Positions 7,422 to 17,307 of a stretch of DNA of 64,000 bases are shown here, one piece after another. The DNA comes from Kitasatospora papulosa (GTDB taxonomy: Bacteria > Actinomycetota > Actinomycetes > Streptomycetales > Streptomycetaceae), in assembly GCF_000717245.1 (NCBI RefSeq), contig NZ_JNYQ01000012.1, positions 186,001 to 250,000 on the forward strand, written 5' to 3'. The translations under genes were made by a program, and so were the position numbers. The stretch's first letter is position 1; the number at the start of each line of letters is the position of its first letter. Under the pieces are notes generated by a model. It saw only the letters and a list, made by a program, of their open reading frames with translations, made no database searches and was not told where the DNA came from.

Positions 7422-9551
7422 GTGAGCGCCGAGGCCGGGAGGGCGGCGATCCTGCGGAGGTCCCTCCGGGTGACCGTCGCGGCGAGCGTCGGCTTCTACC
7501 CGCTGCTGTACGTCGCCGACCTACCGGCCGCGGCGCTCTACGCGCTGTTCGCACCCATCGCCATCGGCCTTCTCTCGGCCATCCCCGGGTCGGGCCGACG
7601 GCAGGCCTTCGTGGTGTTGCGCGCGCTGCCTCCCGCACTGGGCCTGGCTGCCCTGGGGACGTTTCTGGCGGTGGACACCTGGTCCGCGACCGGAGGCATG
7701 CTCGTCATCGGATTCCTCCTGGCGTTCGCCGCTGTGGCCGGCCCGCGACCGGCCGGTGCCGCGCCCGGGCTTCAGCTCTTCTACATCCTCGCCTGCTTCC
7801 CGCCCTACGCGCCGGACGCCCTGGGCGAGCGACTCACAGGACTCGCCGCGGGCATGCTGTTGCTCGCCGCCTCACACGCCCTGCTGCCCGACCCGCCTGT
7901 TCCCTCCTACCGCAAGCGGCTGGCGGCCGCGCTCGCGACGGCGGCCCGCGGAGTCACCACCGGTGAGGTGACTCCGCAGGACCTGCGCGACACAGGTGCG
8001 AGGATGCGGCTCTCCCGTGTCCCGCCCTCGGAACGCCCCGCGGGTGCGGGACGGACGGACCGCGCACTGGAACAGGGAGGCCGCGCCGTACGCCGCCTCC
8101 TCGACCAGCTCGCCGCTCTCCCGGAGTGGCCGTCGCCGGCCCCCGACCACGCGTCCGACACCCTGCTCGGCCGGGTCGCGGTGGTGTGCGACACCTGCGC
8201 GGACTCCTTGGTCACGGGGCGCCGCCCGCCTGCGCCGGGCGCCCTGGAACAGGCCATGCGGAACTTCCAGTCGGAACGCGTCCGCACGTCTCCCGGACCG
8301 GTCGCCCCCGCGCGACCCGCTCCCGAGCCGCCCACCGCCGGGGCGAACGGACGGACGCCCTCCCTCGCCGTGCTCCGCAGGCAGTCGCGCGTACTCGCGC
8401 TGGCCGAGTCCGCGCGGATCGTGGAGGTCACCGTCGACATCGCCGCGAACGGCCGGCCGGCGGACCCGCCCGCCCCTCGCGAGCTGTTCTGGTACGCGGA
8501 ACTCTCCACCCCGAAGCTCTGGGCCCGTCGTGTCCTCGGCAACGCGACGCTCCGCTCCGTGCTCTTCCAGAACGCCGTGCGGACCGCTCTCGGTCTCGCG
8601 GCCTCCCGGCTGGTGGCCGGCTCCCTCGACCTGGACCACGGGTTCTGGGTACTGCTGGCCGTGCTGACCCTCGGGCGGACGACCGTCGGAGCGACCTGGC
8701 GGGCGGCACGCCGGGCGCTGGCCGGGAACGCCGTCGGAGCGCTGGTCGCGGGCGCACTCCTGATCGGCCTCGGGGCCCACACGGACGCCTACGCGATCCT
8801 GCTCGCCCCCGCGATGCTGGTGGGATTCTCGCTCGGACCGATGCTGGGCACCGCCTACACACAAGGGCTGTTCACCCTTGTGGTGGCAACGGCGTTCGCC
8901 CAGCTCGCGCCGGTCACCTGGCGGCTGTCGGAGGCCCGGATGGTCGACGTGGCCACCGGCAGTGTGATCGGCCTCCTGTGCGGACTCCTGGCCTGGCCCG
9001 CCGGGGCCGGGCGAGAGGTCCGCCGTGCCATGGCGGAACTGCTGCGCACCTGCGGCGGGCTGGTGCCGCCGACCGCGGAGGCACTGCTGACCCCGTCGCC
9101 CGGATCGCGGTCCTCGCCGCGGACACTGCCCAGCCTGCACCGGCTTCGCCTCGCGGAGGCGGCCTACGCCCAGTACCGGAGCGAGTCGGGAACCGCCTCG
9201 AAGGACGCCGAACCGGACTGGCACGCGGTGCTGATCGCTGCACAGCACATGCTCCTGGGCGCGCACCGGCTGCCCCGCTTCGGCCTCCGCCCCGAGATCG
9301 GGCCTCCGAACCCCTCCGCGAGCCGGGCCCGCACCACCGCGGCCGGTCTGCGCGCCGACGCCGACCGGATCGCCTCCTTGCTCACAGGCGGTCACCCGGT
9401 CTCCGAGCCGAACACGCCGCCGGAACCGGAGGGCTACTCACCGGCATCCCTCTCCGTCGACCTCGAGGTGTGGATGACCAGCCTCGGCCGACAGCTCGCC
9501 CACGTCGAGGCATCGGTGACGCGGCGGCCCGCTCCCGACAGGGCGGCCTGA
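7422..9551 (+). CDS. FUSC-family integral membrane protein
   Basis: About 709 residues with two membrane halves. The first four to six helices (about 20-150) are followed by a hydrophilic cytoplasmic stretch of about 200 residues, a second set of helices (about 370-530; for example DHGFWVLLAVLTLGRTTVGATWRAA), and a C-terminal hydrophilic tail. This is the FUSC/aromatic-acid-exporter arrangement, thought to move aromatic acids outward, but the substrate is unknown. I choose the GTG at 7422 because AGGGG precedes it; in-frame starts at 7350 and 7326 are possible. Confidence 0.82.
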   Translation: MSAEAGRAAILRRSLRVTVAASVGFYPLLYVADLPAAALYALFAPIAIGLLSAIPGSGRRQAFVVLRALPPALGLAALGTFLAVDTWSATGGMLVIGFLLAFAAVAGPRPAGAAPGLQLFYILACFPPYAPDALGERLTGLAAGMLLLAASHALLPDPPVPSYRKRLAAALATAARGVTTGEVTPQDLRDTGARMRLSRVPPSERPAGAGRTDRALEQGGRAVRRLLDQLAALPEWPSPAPDHASDTLLGRVAVVCDTCADSLVTGRRPPAPGALEQAMRNFQSERVRTSPGPVAPARPAPEPPTAGANGRTPSLAVLRRQSRVLALAESARIVEVTVDIAANGRPADPPAPRELFWYAELSTPKLWARRVLGNATLRSVLFQNAVRTALGLAASRLVAGSLDLDHGFWVLLAVLTLGRTTVGATWRAARRALAGNAVGALVAGALLIGLGAHTDAYAILLAPAMLVGFSLGPMLGTAYTQGLFTLVVATAFAQLAPVTWRLSEARMVDVATGSVIGLLCGLLAWPAGAGREVRRAMAELLRTCGGLVPPTAEALLTPSPGSRSSPRTLPSLHRLRLAEAAYAQYRSESGTASKDAEPDWHAVLIAAQHMLLGAHRLPRFGLRPEIGPPNPSASRARTTAAGLRADADRIASLLTGGHPVSEPNTPPEPEGYSPASLSVDLEVWMTSLGRQLAHVEASVTRRPAPDRAA

Positions 9552-9710
9552 GCGCGCCTCGCCCGCCTCGCCCGTCCGAGGTGCCATCGTTGGGCGCCCA
9601 CTGACACCCCGGACGAAGGCGAAGGCCCAGGCCCGGGAGCTGACACACCCGCCGGACGCACGCCGAGGGCGGCGGAGCGCACGGCGGCCGAGCGGACCGA
9701 GGTGACCACC

Positions 9711-10481
9711 ATGGCGGACGAGAGCATCCAGTACCCGGGCCTCATCGTCCCGGCCGGGCATGTCGAACCCGTGCCGCGCCGCGTCCGGGCCACGATCGGC
9801 GGAAGCACCGTGTTCGACACCCGGCGCGCCCTGTACGTGTGGGAGTGGCCCCCCTACCCCCAGTTCAGCATTCCGGTCGAGGACCTGGCCGAGGGTGTGC
9901 TCACCGACGACGGCCGCACGGAGGAACGCGGTGCCGGGCCCGCGCGGCGCCACACCCTGACGGTCGGCTCCGAGGTCCGCGAGGGAGCGGCATGGGTGTG
10001 GACGGACGGCGCCCCGTCCGCTCTGCTCGGCACCGTCCGTTTCGAGTGGGAGGCACTGGAGTCCTGGTTCGAGGAGGACGAACCGGTCTTCGTCCACCCG
10101 AGGAGCCCGTACTCCCGCGTGGACGCGCTCCGCTCCTCCAGCAGCATCCGTGTGGAGCTGGACGGCGCCGTCCTCGCGGAAGCGCCCGGCTGCGTCAAAC
10201 TGTTCGAGACCGGCCTCCCGACCCGCTACTACCTCGACCTCACGCACGTCGACCGGGCACGGCTGCGCCGCTCGGACACGGTGACCCGCTGCCCGTACAA
10301 GGGCACCACGAGCAGCTACTGGTCGTTCGACGGCGACGCCACCCACGAGGACATCGCCTGGGCCTACGACTTCCCGACGGTCCACGTCGACCGCATCGCC
10401 GGCCTCGTCGCGTTCTACAACGAGCGGGTGGATCTCCACGTCGACGGCACAAAGCTCCCGAGGCCGGCCGGTCGGGCATGA
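9711..10481 (+). CDS. Tandem DUF427 protein
   Basis: The 256-residue protein holds two DUF427 (NTP_transf_9-like beta fold) modules, about residues 15-110 and 120-245. Each has the family pattern of a substituted amine-like start (RRVRATIGGSTVFDTRRALY and RSSSSIRVELDGAVLAEA), a Tyr/Trp-rich strand, and a C-terminal VAFYNERVDLHVDG. Function is unknown. GAGGTGA precedes the ATG at 9711, which decides the start over the GTG at 9702. Confidence 0.85.
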   Translation: MADESIQYPGLIVPAGHVEPVPRRVRATIGGSTVFDTRRALYVWEWPPYPQFSIPVEDLAEGVLTDDGRTEERGAGPARRHTLTVGSEVREGAAWVWTDGAPSALLGTVRFEWEALESWFEEDEPVFVHPRSPYSRVDALRSSSSIRVELDGAVLAEAPGCVKLFETGLPTRYYLDLTHVDRARLRRSDTVTRCPYKGTTSSYWSFDGDATHEDIAWAYDFPTVHVDRIAGLVAFYNERVDLHVDGTKLPRPAGRA

Positions 10482-10527
10482 CCGCGCCCCGGGAACTCCG
10501 CGGCCGCACACGGCAGTCGGCCGGATC

Positions 10528-12090
10528 TCAGAGACCGGTGACCTTGGAGCTCGCCGAGACCTCGTAGACCAGGGTGACCGTGCGGCGGCCGTCGGGTGGG
10601 AGGGCGACATCCCAGCGGGCGATGCCCTCGGCGTCGACCACGTCGGGCTCGGGGACGCACGAGTCCTTCCGCAGACGTACGTCCACGGCCGAGACCTCGG
10701 AGACCGGGAGCCGCTCCCGCAGGGTGACCACACGGTCCCCCTGCTCGCCCGGGGGTGAGAACCGGGACAGGTGCAGCTGGACTTTGCGGGTGAGGACGGT
10801 CCGCTGGGTGAGTACGGCCGTCTCCCGTGTCTCCGATGCCCGTCTGACCACCCGGTGGTCGTCGCGGCTGCCGAAGGCGAGCTCGCAGGGAGCACCGGGG
10901 GCCGAGAAGTCCAGCGTGCCGCGGCCGACGAATCCGCTGTCGCGGACGAGGTCGACCGGTCCGGCGAGCAGCGCGTGGCCGGCCCGGTTGTCGAACCGCG
11001 CCACCTGGGTGACCAGCGGGGACAGCTCCGGAGAACAGGCGTACTCGCTGCGCGCTTCCGTGGTGAAGCGGGACAGCGGCACGCGGTGCGCGCGGCCGTC
11101 ACCGGGCAGGGAGACCCGCGCGGGGGAGCGCAGCACCCGTGCCTCGCCGCCGTCGTCCACCCCCGGCAGGCCGACCACGGACGTCGCGCCGAGGGTGTGC
11201 GTCTCCTCCTCGCGCAGTTCGACACCGACCGTGCGCCGCTCGGCGGCGGAGCGGTCCGTGAGGGTCAGCCGGTCCTCCCCGAGGGACGGCGGTTCGGTGG
11301 CGAGCGCCGAGCGCGCCGTGGACAAGGTCAGCCGTACGTCCGGCCAGTCCTCGCCGGTGCGCTGCCAGACCATCGCGTCGGTCTCCAGCGTCAGGGAGTC
11401 ACCGACGAGCACGGCGCGGTAGGCGGGGCGCCACAGGGCGCACGGGGTGAGGTGGCTCAGGCGCAGCTCGACGGGACCGGCGGCGGCCGTCTCCACGGTC
11501 AGTTCGATGTGGCCGACGAGTGCGGCGGGCTCCTCCTCGGTCAGCCGCATCGCACGCTCGGCCTCTCCGTGTTCGTCGTGGACGGCGGCCAGCCGGGCTT
11601 CCACGACGCGCAGTTGCTCGCCGCAGGAGGCACGCTCCTCGTCGGTCCGGTCCAGTTCACGGGACCAGCGCGCGCTGTCCGTGTCTCCGGCGCCGGCGCC
11701 CTCGCCGATCTCGCGGAGCAGGTCGGCGGCGAGCGCGTCCAGCAGGTGCCGGCGCGCGTCGAGTCGCTCGCGCCGCTGTTCCAGGTCGAGTTGCTCCCGT
11801 ACGAGGGCGTGCACCCGCAGACGCGGAGCGGAGTCGTCCTCGGGGTGCGGCACGGGTCCGCGCGGCGTCCAGTTGCGTGTCATCCGGACGTCGAGCACGG
11901 TGGCGGAGTGGCCGGCGGACAGTTCGGCGTGGAGCGTCCGGTCGACGGCCAGGGCACTGACCGGTCCGAGACGCAGCCGCTGCACCCCTGCTGCCAGGTC
12001 GAGTACGACGACACGCTCGACGTGGGCCCGGTCCTCCAGGCAGGTCACCGCCGTGACGGGCAGGGCGATCGGATTCGTGTGCGTGGCCAT
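10528..12090 (-). CDS. DUF4139/MuiA-family protein
   Basis: The 520-residue protein opens with an N-terminal DUF4140-like strand region (ALPVTAVTCLEDRAHVERVV), then a charged coiled-coil stretch (about 110-200, rich in Glu, Arg and Leu), then a C-terminal DUF4139 beta domain ending with a typical LVYEVSASSKV. The MuiA family was named for a mucoidy inhibitor; its biochemistry is not established. It starts 8 bases after the stop of the longer paralogue upstream, sharing its AGGAG, so the two are probably co-translated. Confidence 0.82.
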   Translation of the reverse strand: MATHTNPIALPVTAVTCLEDRAHVERVVVLDLAAGVQRLRLGPVSALAVDRTLHAELSAGHSATVLDVRMTRNWTPRGPVPHPEDDSAPRLRVHALVREQLDLEQRRERLDARRHLLDALAADLLREIGEGAGAGDTDSARWSRELDRTDEERASCGEQLRVVEARLAAVHDEHGEAERAMRLTEEEPAALVGHIELTVETAAAGPVELRLSHLTPCALWRPAYRAVLVGDSLTLETDAMVWQRTGEDWPDVRLTLSTARSALATEPPSLGEDRLTLTDRSAAERRTVGVELREEETHTLGATSVVGLPGVDDGGEARVLRSPARVSLPGDGRAHRVPLSRFTTEARSEYACSPELSPLVTQVARFDNRAGHALLAGPVDLVRDSGFVGRGTLDFSAPGAPCELAFGSRDDHRVVRRASETRETAVLTQRTVLTRKVQLHLSRFSPPGEQGDRVVTLRERLPVSEVSAVDVRLRKDSCVPEPDVVDAEGIARWDVALPPDGRRTVTLVYEVSASSKVTGL

Positions 12091-12098
12091 GGCGTGTG

Positions 12099-14150
12099 TC
12101 AGCTCCTGCGGTTGCCGCCGACGACGGTCCTGTTGGCCGGTATGCGGATCTCGTAGCCGCCGTCGAGCTCGGTGGTACCGCCGGCGGGGATGTCGACCCG
12201 CCAGACGCGGGTGCCCGCGGCGGGGTGATCCTGCACGGACCCGCCCTCGGGCTCCGTCCAGTCGGCCCGCTCCTCGATCCTGACGTCCGGGTCGGCAGTG
12301 ACGGGCACCCGCTCGCGCACCTCGACGGTGACGGGACCGGCGAGGCGGTTGGCGAGCTCCACATGGACGCGATGGTCGAGCACGGTGGTGCTGCCGCGCA
12401 GTCCCGAGGCCGACTCGTGCAGGTTGGTGCGGCGGCTGACCTGGATGCCCTCGACCGGTCCGAGTCCGACCCGGCGCGCACCCCCGGGTGCGAGCGTGGG
12501 CAGCGCGGCGGTCAGCAGGAAGTCGTCGTCGACCGTGACCTCCACCGGGCCGGCGAGAAGGGCCTGGTCCGAGGAGTTGGAGAGCGTCAGGGACGCGTAG
12601 ACGGTCTGTTCCACGGACGGTGTGCAGAGGTAGTCGGTGTGTGTGCCGACGGATGTCTCGCCGATGGTGACGGTGTGCCAGGTGCCGTCCGACGGGATGT
12701 CGGTGCGGGCGGCGGTGTCGAAGCGGTGGTCGAAGGAGCCCGCCGATTCGCGTGGTCTCACCGCGTGGCCGGGCAGCGGCAGCCCGGCCACCGATTCGGC
12801 GCGGTGGCGGTGCTCGGGCGCTACCGGGTCCGGGAGGGCGCCGGGGAACAGCCTGCCCCTGCGGTCGCCCCGCTCGTCGGGACCGCACAGCACCAGCGCG
12901 GCGTAGTCGAGCTCGGCGCCGCTCGGCTGCGGCGGGCCGGCCGGCGGTGCCGCTGACGGCAGGGGCGGAGCACCGCCGGGAGCAGCGGGGACGGGAGCTC
13001 CGGAGGGCATGCCCGCTGGACGGTACGGCTCGGCCTTACGCGCCCTGGCGGCGGGTGCCGGGGCAGGTACGTCACCGCCGAAGCGCTCCGGGAAGGCGCC
13101 CGTGCGGCCGGCTGCCGCGAGCGGGGCCGGAGGCCCTCCGTAGGCCTGCGGCGCGGGCGGTGGCGGCGGAACGGGCGGGGGCACGGAGGGAACCACCGGC
13201 TGGGCGGCCGGTGCCGGGCGGCCGGGCGCCGTGTCGTATCCGGTGAAGAGGTCGGAGAGGCCCGCCGGGGGCTCGCGCCAGCCCGCGGGTGCGGGAGCCG
13301 GCTGGCTGCGCCCGATCCGGATCGAACGGAGCTTCGGCAGGCCGGTGGCGCGCCGCAGGTCCGCCGTGGCCAGGCCCAGGGACACGTCGGTCCAGTCCTC
13401 ACCGGTGCGCTGGGCCACCGAGGCGCGAAGCACCAGACGGCCGGTGCTGTCCCCCTGACGGTAGGTGAGACGGTAGGCGGGCGCCCAGACGGCCCCCGGC
13501 ACCCCGTACTCGAGTTCCAGCTCGACCTCGGCATCCGGCTCGCCGGGACCGCGGACGTCGAAGGTCAGGAGGGCCGAGACGGTGGTCCCCACATGAGCCG
13601 ACGGTATGTCGGTCGAGGCGCGGGCGAGCCTGTCCACGGCGATGCCGAGCTCGTGGCCGGTGACGCGCAGCGTGTCCTCCAGCTCGACGAGGCGGGCGTG
13701 CAGCCGGGTGAGCCGCTCGTCCACGAAGCCGGCGAGCTCCAGCCACGCATCCACCGGAGTGCGGCGGACGGCGTCCTCGGGCGGACGGGGCGGCGGGACG
13801 GGGTGCAGTGACCTGACCTCCTCGATCAGGCTCAGCTGGTGGTCCCGGCGCCCCTGCGCCGCGGCGTGTTCGTCCCGCAGCCGCGCGACCTCTTCGCTCA
13901 GACCGTCCGTCGCCGTGCCGAGCGGCTCCGCTTCGAACTCGACGCGGGCCTCGCTGACGTGTACACCGCGGGCTTCCGGGACCCGGGCCCGCAGCGAGGA
14001 CGGATCCAGCGAGCGGGGCAGGCCCGTCACCCGCACCCTGCCGTCGGGCGGGACGACGCCCCGGGCCAGCCGGCGGCAGACCGCGCCCTGCTCGTACACC
14101 ACCACGGAATCGAGGTGTGACCCCCAGCGCCGCGCTGCTTCGACCGTCAT
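12099..14150 (-). CDS. DUF4139/MuiA-family protein with proline-rich insert
   Basis: A 683-residue paralogue of the next gene. Its order is DUF4140-like N-terminus (SVVVYEQGAVCRRLARG), coiled coil (about 80-115 and 140-190), and DUF4139 core. The core is split by a low-complexity insertion at about residues 285-412 made largely of Pro, Ala and Gly (for example VPPPVPPPPPAPQA), and it resumes near GAELDYAALVLCGP. The insert looks like a surface-exposed linker. The two genes form an operon and may act as a pair. Confidence 0.8.
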   Translation of the reverse strand: MTVEAARRWGSHLDSVVVYEQGAVCRRLARGVVPPDGRVRVTGLPRSLDPSSLRARVPEARGVHVSEARVEFEAEPLGTATDGLSEEVARLRDEHAAAQGRRDHQLSLIEEVRSLHPVPPPRPPEDAVRRTPVDAWLELAGFVDERLTRLHARLVELEDTLRVTGHELGIAVDRLARASTDIPSAHVGTTVSALLTFDVRGPGEPDAEVELELEYGVPGAVWAPAYRLTYRQGDSTGRLVLRASVAQRTGEDWTDVSLGLATADLRRATGLPKLRSIRIGRSQPAPAPAGWREPPAGLSDLFTGYDTAPGRPAPAAQPVVPSVPPPVPPPPPAPQAYGGPPAPLAAAGRTGAFPERFGGDVPAPAPAARARKAEPYRPAGMPSGAPVPAAPGGAPPLPSAAPPAGPPQPSGAELDYAALVLCGPDERGDRRGRLFPGALPDPVAPEHRHRAESVAGLPLPGHAVRPRESAGSFDHRFDTAARTDIPSDGTWHTVTIGETSVGTHTDYLCTPSVEQTVYASLTLSNSSDQALLAGPVEVTVDDDFLLTAALPTLAPGGARRVGLGPVEGIQVSRRTNLHESASGLRGSTTVLDHRVHVELANRLAGPVTVEVRERVPVTADPDVRIEERADWTEPEGGSVQDHPAAGTRVWRVDIPAGGTTELDGGYEIRIPANRTVVGGNRRS

Positions 14151-14206
14151 GTCCTTCGCCCCCGTTCGCGCCGGCCCGAGTGTACGCCCGGCCCGTCCCC
14201 TGCGCG

Positions 14207-14803
14207 TCAGACCCCGGGACCGCTACCGCCGCCCAGGGCCCAGGCCTCGATGTCGCGGTAGTGGATCGGCCCGGCGCTGCGGCCGAAGTTGCTGCCCACC
14301 AGGTGCAGACGCTCGGCCGGCCACCGCCGGCCGTCGAACCCGGCCACCCCCTCGGCGATCTCCGCCATCGAGGACCGGTCGCCCCGCCGGGCACGGGCCA
14401 GCGTCAGATGGGGGCGCAGGGGCCGGTCCTCGAAGGCGACACCGCAGCCCTTGACCGCCGTACGCACGTCGGCGGCGAGCATGTGCAGTTCGTCGAGGTC
14501 GCCGTCCACGCCGGTCCACAGCACCCGGTCGTCGAAGGTTCCGCTGCCCCGCAGTGCCAGACGGGGCGGCCGGTGCGCGGACGCGAGGCGGGCGAGCGGG
14601 GGACGCAGGAGCGGGACGGTCGCGGTCGGGATCTCGCCCAGGAACGCCAGCGTGATGTGCCAGTCCTCGATGCGGTTCCACCGCACGTGAGGATGCGTGT
14701 CGTAGGCGGGGCGCAGCTCCCGGGCCAGCTCGTCCTTCGCCCGGTCGGGCGGGGCGAGGGCGACGAACACGCGAACGGTCGCGGGCGGGGTCTCTTCGTT
14801 CAC
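14207..14803 (-). CDS. thpR: RNA 2',3'-cyclic phosphodiesterase (2'-5' RNA ligase family)
   Basis: About 198 residues with the two HxTx motifs of the 2H phosphoesterase fold: HITLAF (near residue 50) and HLTLAR (near 130), each on a core strand. The family opens 2',3'-cyclic phosphate RNA ends; a physiological substrate is not established. The N-terminus TVRVFVALAPPD is typical. I choose the GTG at 14803 since it gives family length; its ribosome site is weak. Confidence 0.85.
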   Translation of the reverse strand: MNEETPPATVRVFVALAPPDRAKDELARELRPAYDTHPHVRWNRIEDWHITLAFLGEIPTATVPLLRPPLARLASAHRPPRLALRGSGTFDDRVLWTGVDGDLDELHMLAADVRTAVKGCGVAFEDRPLRPHLTLARARRGDRSSMAEIAEGVAGFDGRRWPAERLHLVGSNFGRSAGPIHYRDIEAWALGGGSGPGV

Positions 14804-14924
14804 ACCCGACTTCGTACCCCATGCCGGTGGCGGGCGGTGGACCGGGTCGGCCCCGGAGACGCTCGCGGTCCGAGGAGGCAGCCCCGTGACGAGGCCGAGG
14901 GGGTGCCTCCCCGGATCCACGTGG

Positions 14925-16157
14925 TCAGTTCGGATTGTCGCCGTGGGTCAGCGTCTCCCAGGCCACGAAGAGGTTGTTGCTGCCGGCCGGGCGGTTCTGC
15001 TCGGTCAGCCTCTGGGTGTTGGTCATCGGGATGCCGAGACGGTGGTGCAGGGCGTTGTAGCCGACCTCGGTGACGGGCCCGAGCCCCAGGTTCAGGGAGC
15101 CGCCGCACAGCCAGCTCGGGACGGTCTCGCCCAGCTGGTACCTCGACTGGAAGCCGAGTGCCTGCCGCAGGCGCTCGCCTACGTCCGTGCCGTAGAGGTC
15201 CTGGCCCTGGATACGGCTGGTCTCGGCGATGTGGGCGATGGCCGAGATCCCGTACCCGGTGTGGGTGAGGTCGCGGCAGGTCTCCTGGGTCAGCCCGGTG
15301 ACGAAGGTGGACTGCCCCTGCCAGTAGCCGACGATCTTCGCGGTGGTGTCGAGGTTCTGGCTCGGCACGGTCCGGGGCAGGGCCCCGTCGGAGGCGAGGT
15401 AGACGTATGCGGCCGTGCGTGTCCGGAACGTCGCCATCGCCTTGTCGTACGACGCCTTGTCCTCGAGGAAGACGGAGATGCCGACGGCGGCCTCCGTCAT
15501 CGACAGCTCCCAGTTCCCGTTGGAGTGGGAGCCGTTGATGACCTTGGGCAGGTAGACGTCGCGCAGCATGGTGGCGAAGCGACCGGATCCGGCCCACGTG
15601 CCGGTGTACGTGTGCTTGATGATCTCGGCCGCCTTGGGCCAGGACGAACCGGCCCATCCGGTCTGCAGCGGCGCGTTGCTGTTGGTGTGGCTCTTGATCA
15701 CCGCCGACCAGGCGTCCATCAGCTCGATCGACTTCTTCGCGTACCGGTCGTCGCGGGTGAGGTACCAGGCGAGTGCGTTGGTGTACGCGGCTATCGCGTC
15801 CTCACGCTCGTCCGTGCAGCCGTAGTTCGGGTTGGAGTAGGAGCCGCACTCGACGGTCGCGCGGGGCTTGGCGGTGCGGTTCGGGTCGGCGTACCTGCTC
15901 GCCATCATCTGGTCGAACGCGCCCTTCCAGGGCTGCGCTCCCGCGTCGACCTTGCCGCGGGTGAAGTCCAGTTGTCCCTTGGAGACGGTGACGCCGGGGT
16001 GGGCGAAGACGGCGGGTGCGGCCTCGGCGCGGGGCGCGGCGGGCAGGGAGAGGAGGCCGGCCACCAGGGCGGCGGTCGCGGCGGCCGCGGAGACCAGCAG
16101 CGCCGGGCGGCGTCGCTTGCGGTGGAAGGCGGAAGTGTCAGGCATGTGGGGGGCCAT
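14925..16157 (-). CDS. Secreted alginate-lyase-family polysaccharide lyase
   Basis: About 410 residues: a basic start (HRKRRRPALL), a Sec signal core (SAAAATAALVAGLLSLPAA) and cleavage near AEA. The mature part has the helical toroid pattern of the alginate lyase family (PF05426), including HPGVTVSKGQLDF, CTDEREDAIAAYTNALAWYLT, NSNAPLQTGWAGSSWPKAAE and SNGNWELSMTEA. It probably cleaves uronic-acid polysaccharide outside the cell; the exact substrate is open. The start is uncertain, with ATGs at 16196, 16157 and 16145 and no strong ribosome site at any of them. Palindromes overlap this start region. Confidence 0.82.
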   Translation of the reverse strand: MAPHMPDTSAFHRKRRRPALLVSAAAATAALVAGLLSLPAAPRAEAAPAVFAHPGVTVSKGQLDFTRGKVDAGAQPWKGAFDQMMASRYADPNRTAKPRATVECGSYSNPNYGCTDEREDAIAAYTNALAWYLTRDDRYAKKSIELMDAWSAVIKSHTNSNAPLQTGWAGSSWPKAAEIIKHTYTGTWAGSGRFATMLRDVYLPKVINGSHSNGNWELSMTEAAVGISVFLEDKASYDKAMATFRTRTAAYVYLASDGALPRTVPSQNLDTTAKIVGYWQGQSTFVTGLTQETCRDLTHTGYGISAIAHIAETSRIQGQDLYGTDVGERLRQALGFQSRYQLGETVPSWLCGGSLNLGLGPVTEVGYNALHHRLGIPMTNTQRLTEQNRPAGSNNLFVAWETLTHGDNPN

Positions 16158-16159
16158 CC

Positions 16160-16196
16160 GTTCGTGTATATGAACGATGCACTGGATGTTGAACAT
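16160..16196. promoter_or_regulatory. Two palindromes at the lyase start
   Basis: GTTCGTGTATATGAAC (16160-16175, 12 of 16 bases symmetric, GTTC/GAAC ends) and ATGTTGAACAT (16186-16196, a perfect 11-base palindrome) lie next to each other just upstream of the chosen lyase ATG. Their GAAC-containing half-sites suggest operators for a GntR- or IclR-like repressor. No regulator gene is adjacent. Confidence 0.4.
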
Positions 16197-16433
16197 GCGC
16201 GCTGATCGGTGACCATAGGTACGGACCAGGGGTCAGTCAAGGGCCTGCGACGGAATAGCGACTCAACTCCTGTTCACGGATGAGAACTTGCAGCGAGGTG
16301 CCACGCGCCTGTTCGCGGCGGTCGGACCCCGGCGCGTGGTCTCCTCCGACGTGCCGTGCCCGGCCAGGGTGACCTGCGCAGGCGGACGTCGTTGGGGTGG
16401 TGATCGATGTCGGACGCAGAGTTTGGAGTTCTG

Positions 16434-17063
16434 ATGGTGACGGCTCGGCAGGGACACTCCCGGACGGACGCGACGGTCCGGTGCGGTGCCGCCACGCTGG
16501 TTCTCCTCCTGGCCGGCTGCGCCGGGGGCGGAGCCGGCGGGGCGAGCGACGCGAAGCCCTCCGGCGGCGTACCTTCCACGACCACGGCGGTTGCCCCGGA
16601 GACAGCGTTGTCCTCGGCCCAGCTCGCCACGCCCGCCCCGGGGGAGGCCGGCCACGCCGAGGTGCTGGAGGTGTACCGCCTGATGGCGGCCGAGTACGAG
16701 AAGGCCTACCGGGCGGCCTCGGCCGAGGGGACGGACCTGGAGCGGTACATGGCGCCCGCCGCCGCGGGCGAGGTCGAGAAGGACCTGGCGCGCCTGGCCG
16801 GACAGGGTGCTGCCATGCGCGGAGCACTCGGACACGATCCGGAGGTCACCGCTCTCGCCGCCGCCGCGCAGCCGCCCACGGCGACCGTGCGGGACTGTGT
16901 CGACGCGTCGGGATGGCAGACGCTCGACACGACGACGGGATGGCGCATCCCCCGTCCCGACGACCAGCCGTCCCGTTACGTGGCCACGGCGAGGATGGAG
17001 CACCGGCCCGGGGAGCGATGGAAGGCCACCGCGTACACGGTGGACGAAGAGCGGTCGTGCTGA
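16434..17063 (+). CDS. Putative lipoprotein
   Basis: About 209 residues. A hydrophobic leader (CGAATLVLLLAG) ends in a lipobox cysteine (LLAGC), and then comes a Gly/Ser/Thr/Pro-rich tether. The folded part begins near EVLEVYRLMAAEYEKAY and contains VRDCVDASGWQTLDT and YVATARMEHRPGERWKATAYT, giving it the look of an NTF2-like secreted domain. Function is unknown. GGAG sits five bases before the ATG at 16434, which I prefer to the ATG at 16407. Confidence 0.7.
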   Translation: MVTARQGHSRTDATVRCGAATLVLLLAGCAGGGAGGASDAKPSGGVPSTTTAVAPETALSSAQLATPAPGEAGHAEVLEVYRLMAAEYEKAYRAASAEGTDLERYMAPAAAGEVEKDLARLAGQGAAMRGALGHDPEVTALAAAAQPPTATVRDCVDASGWQTLDTTTGWRIPRPDDQPSRYVATARMEHRPGERWKATAYTVDEERSC

Positions 17064-17307
17064 GGGTTCTCCGGATCATGGGGAAGGCGGAGGCCGAGGG
17101 TTGCGCGCCTCCGCGGTGTAGAGGGCTCGGGCGCGGTACCGAGGACGACGACGGACCGGCAGTGGGGCGACGCGAGGGCGGCGGCCTCCGTGTGCGATCC
17201 GTACGGCGTGCCTCCGGGGGAGTGGTGTCGACGACGAGCCCGTGAACGGACGGGTCCGGTCGGGCAGGGACAAGGGGTCCCGCGCGCCCTCTCTCCTGGA
17301 GCCTTCG

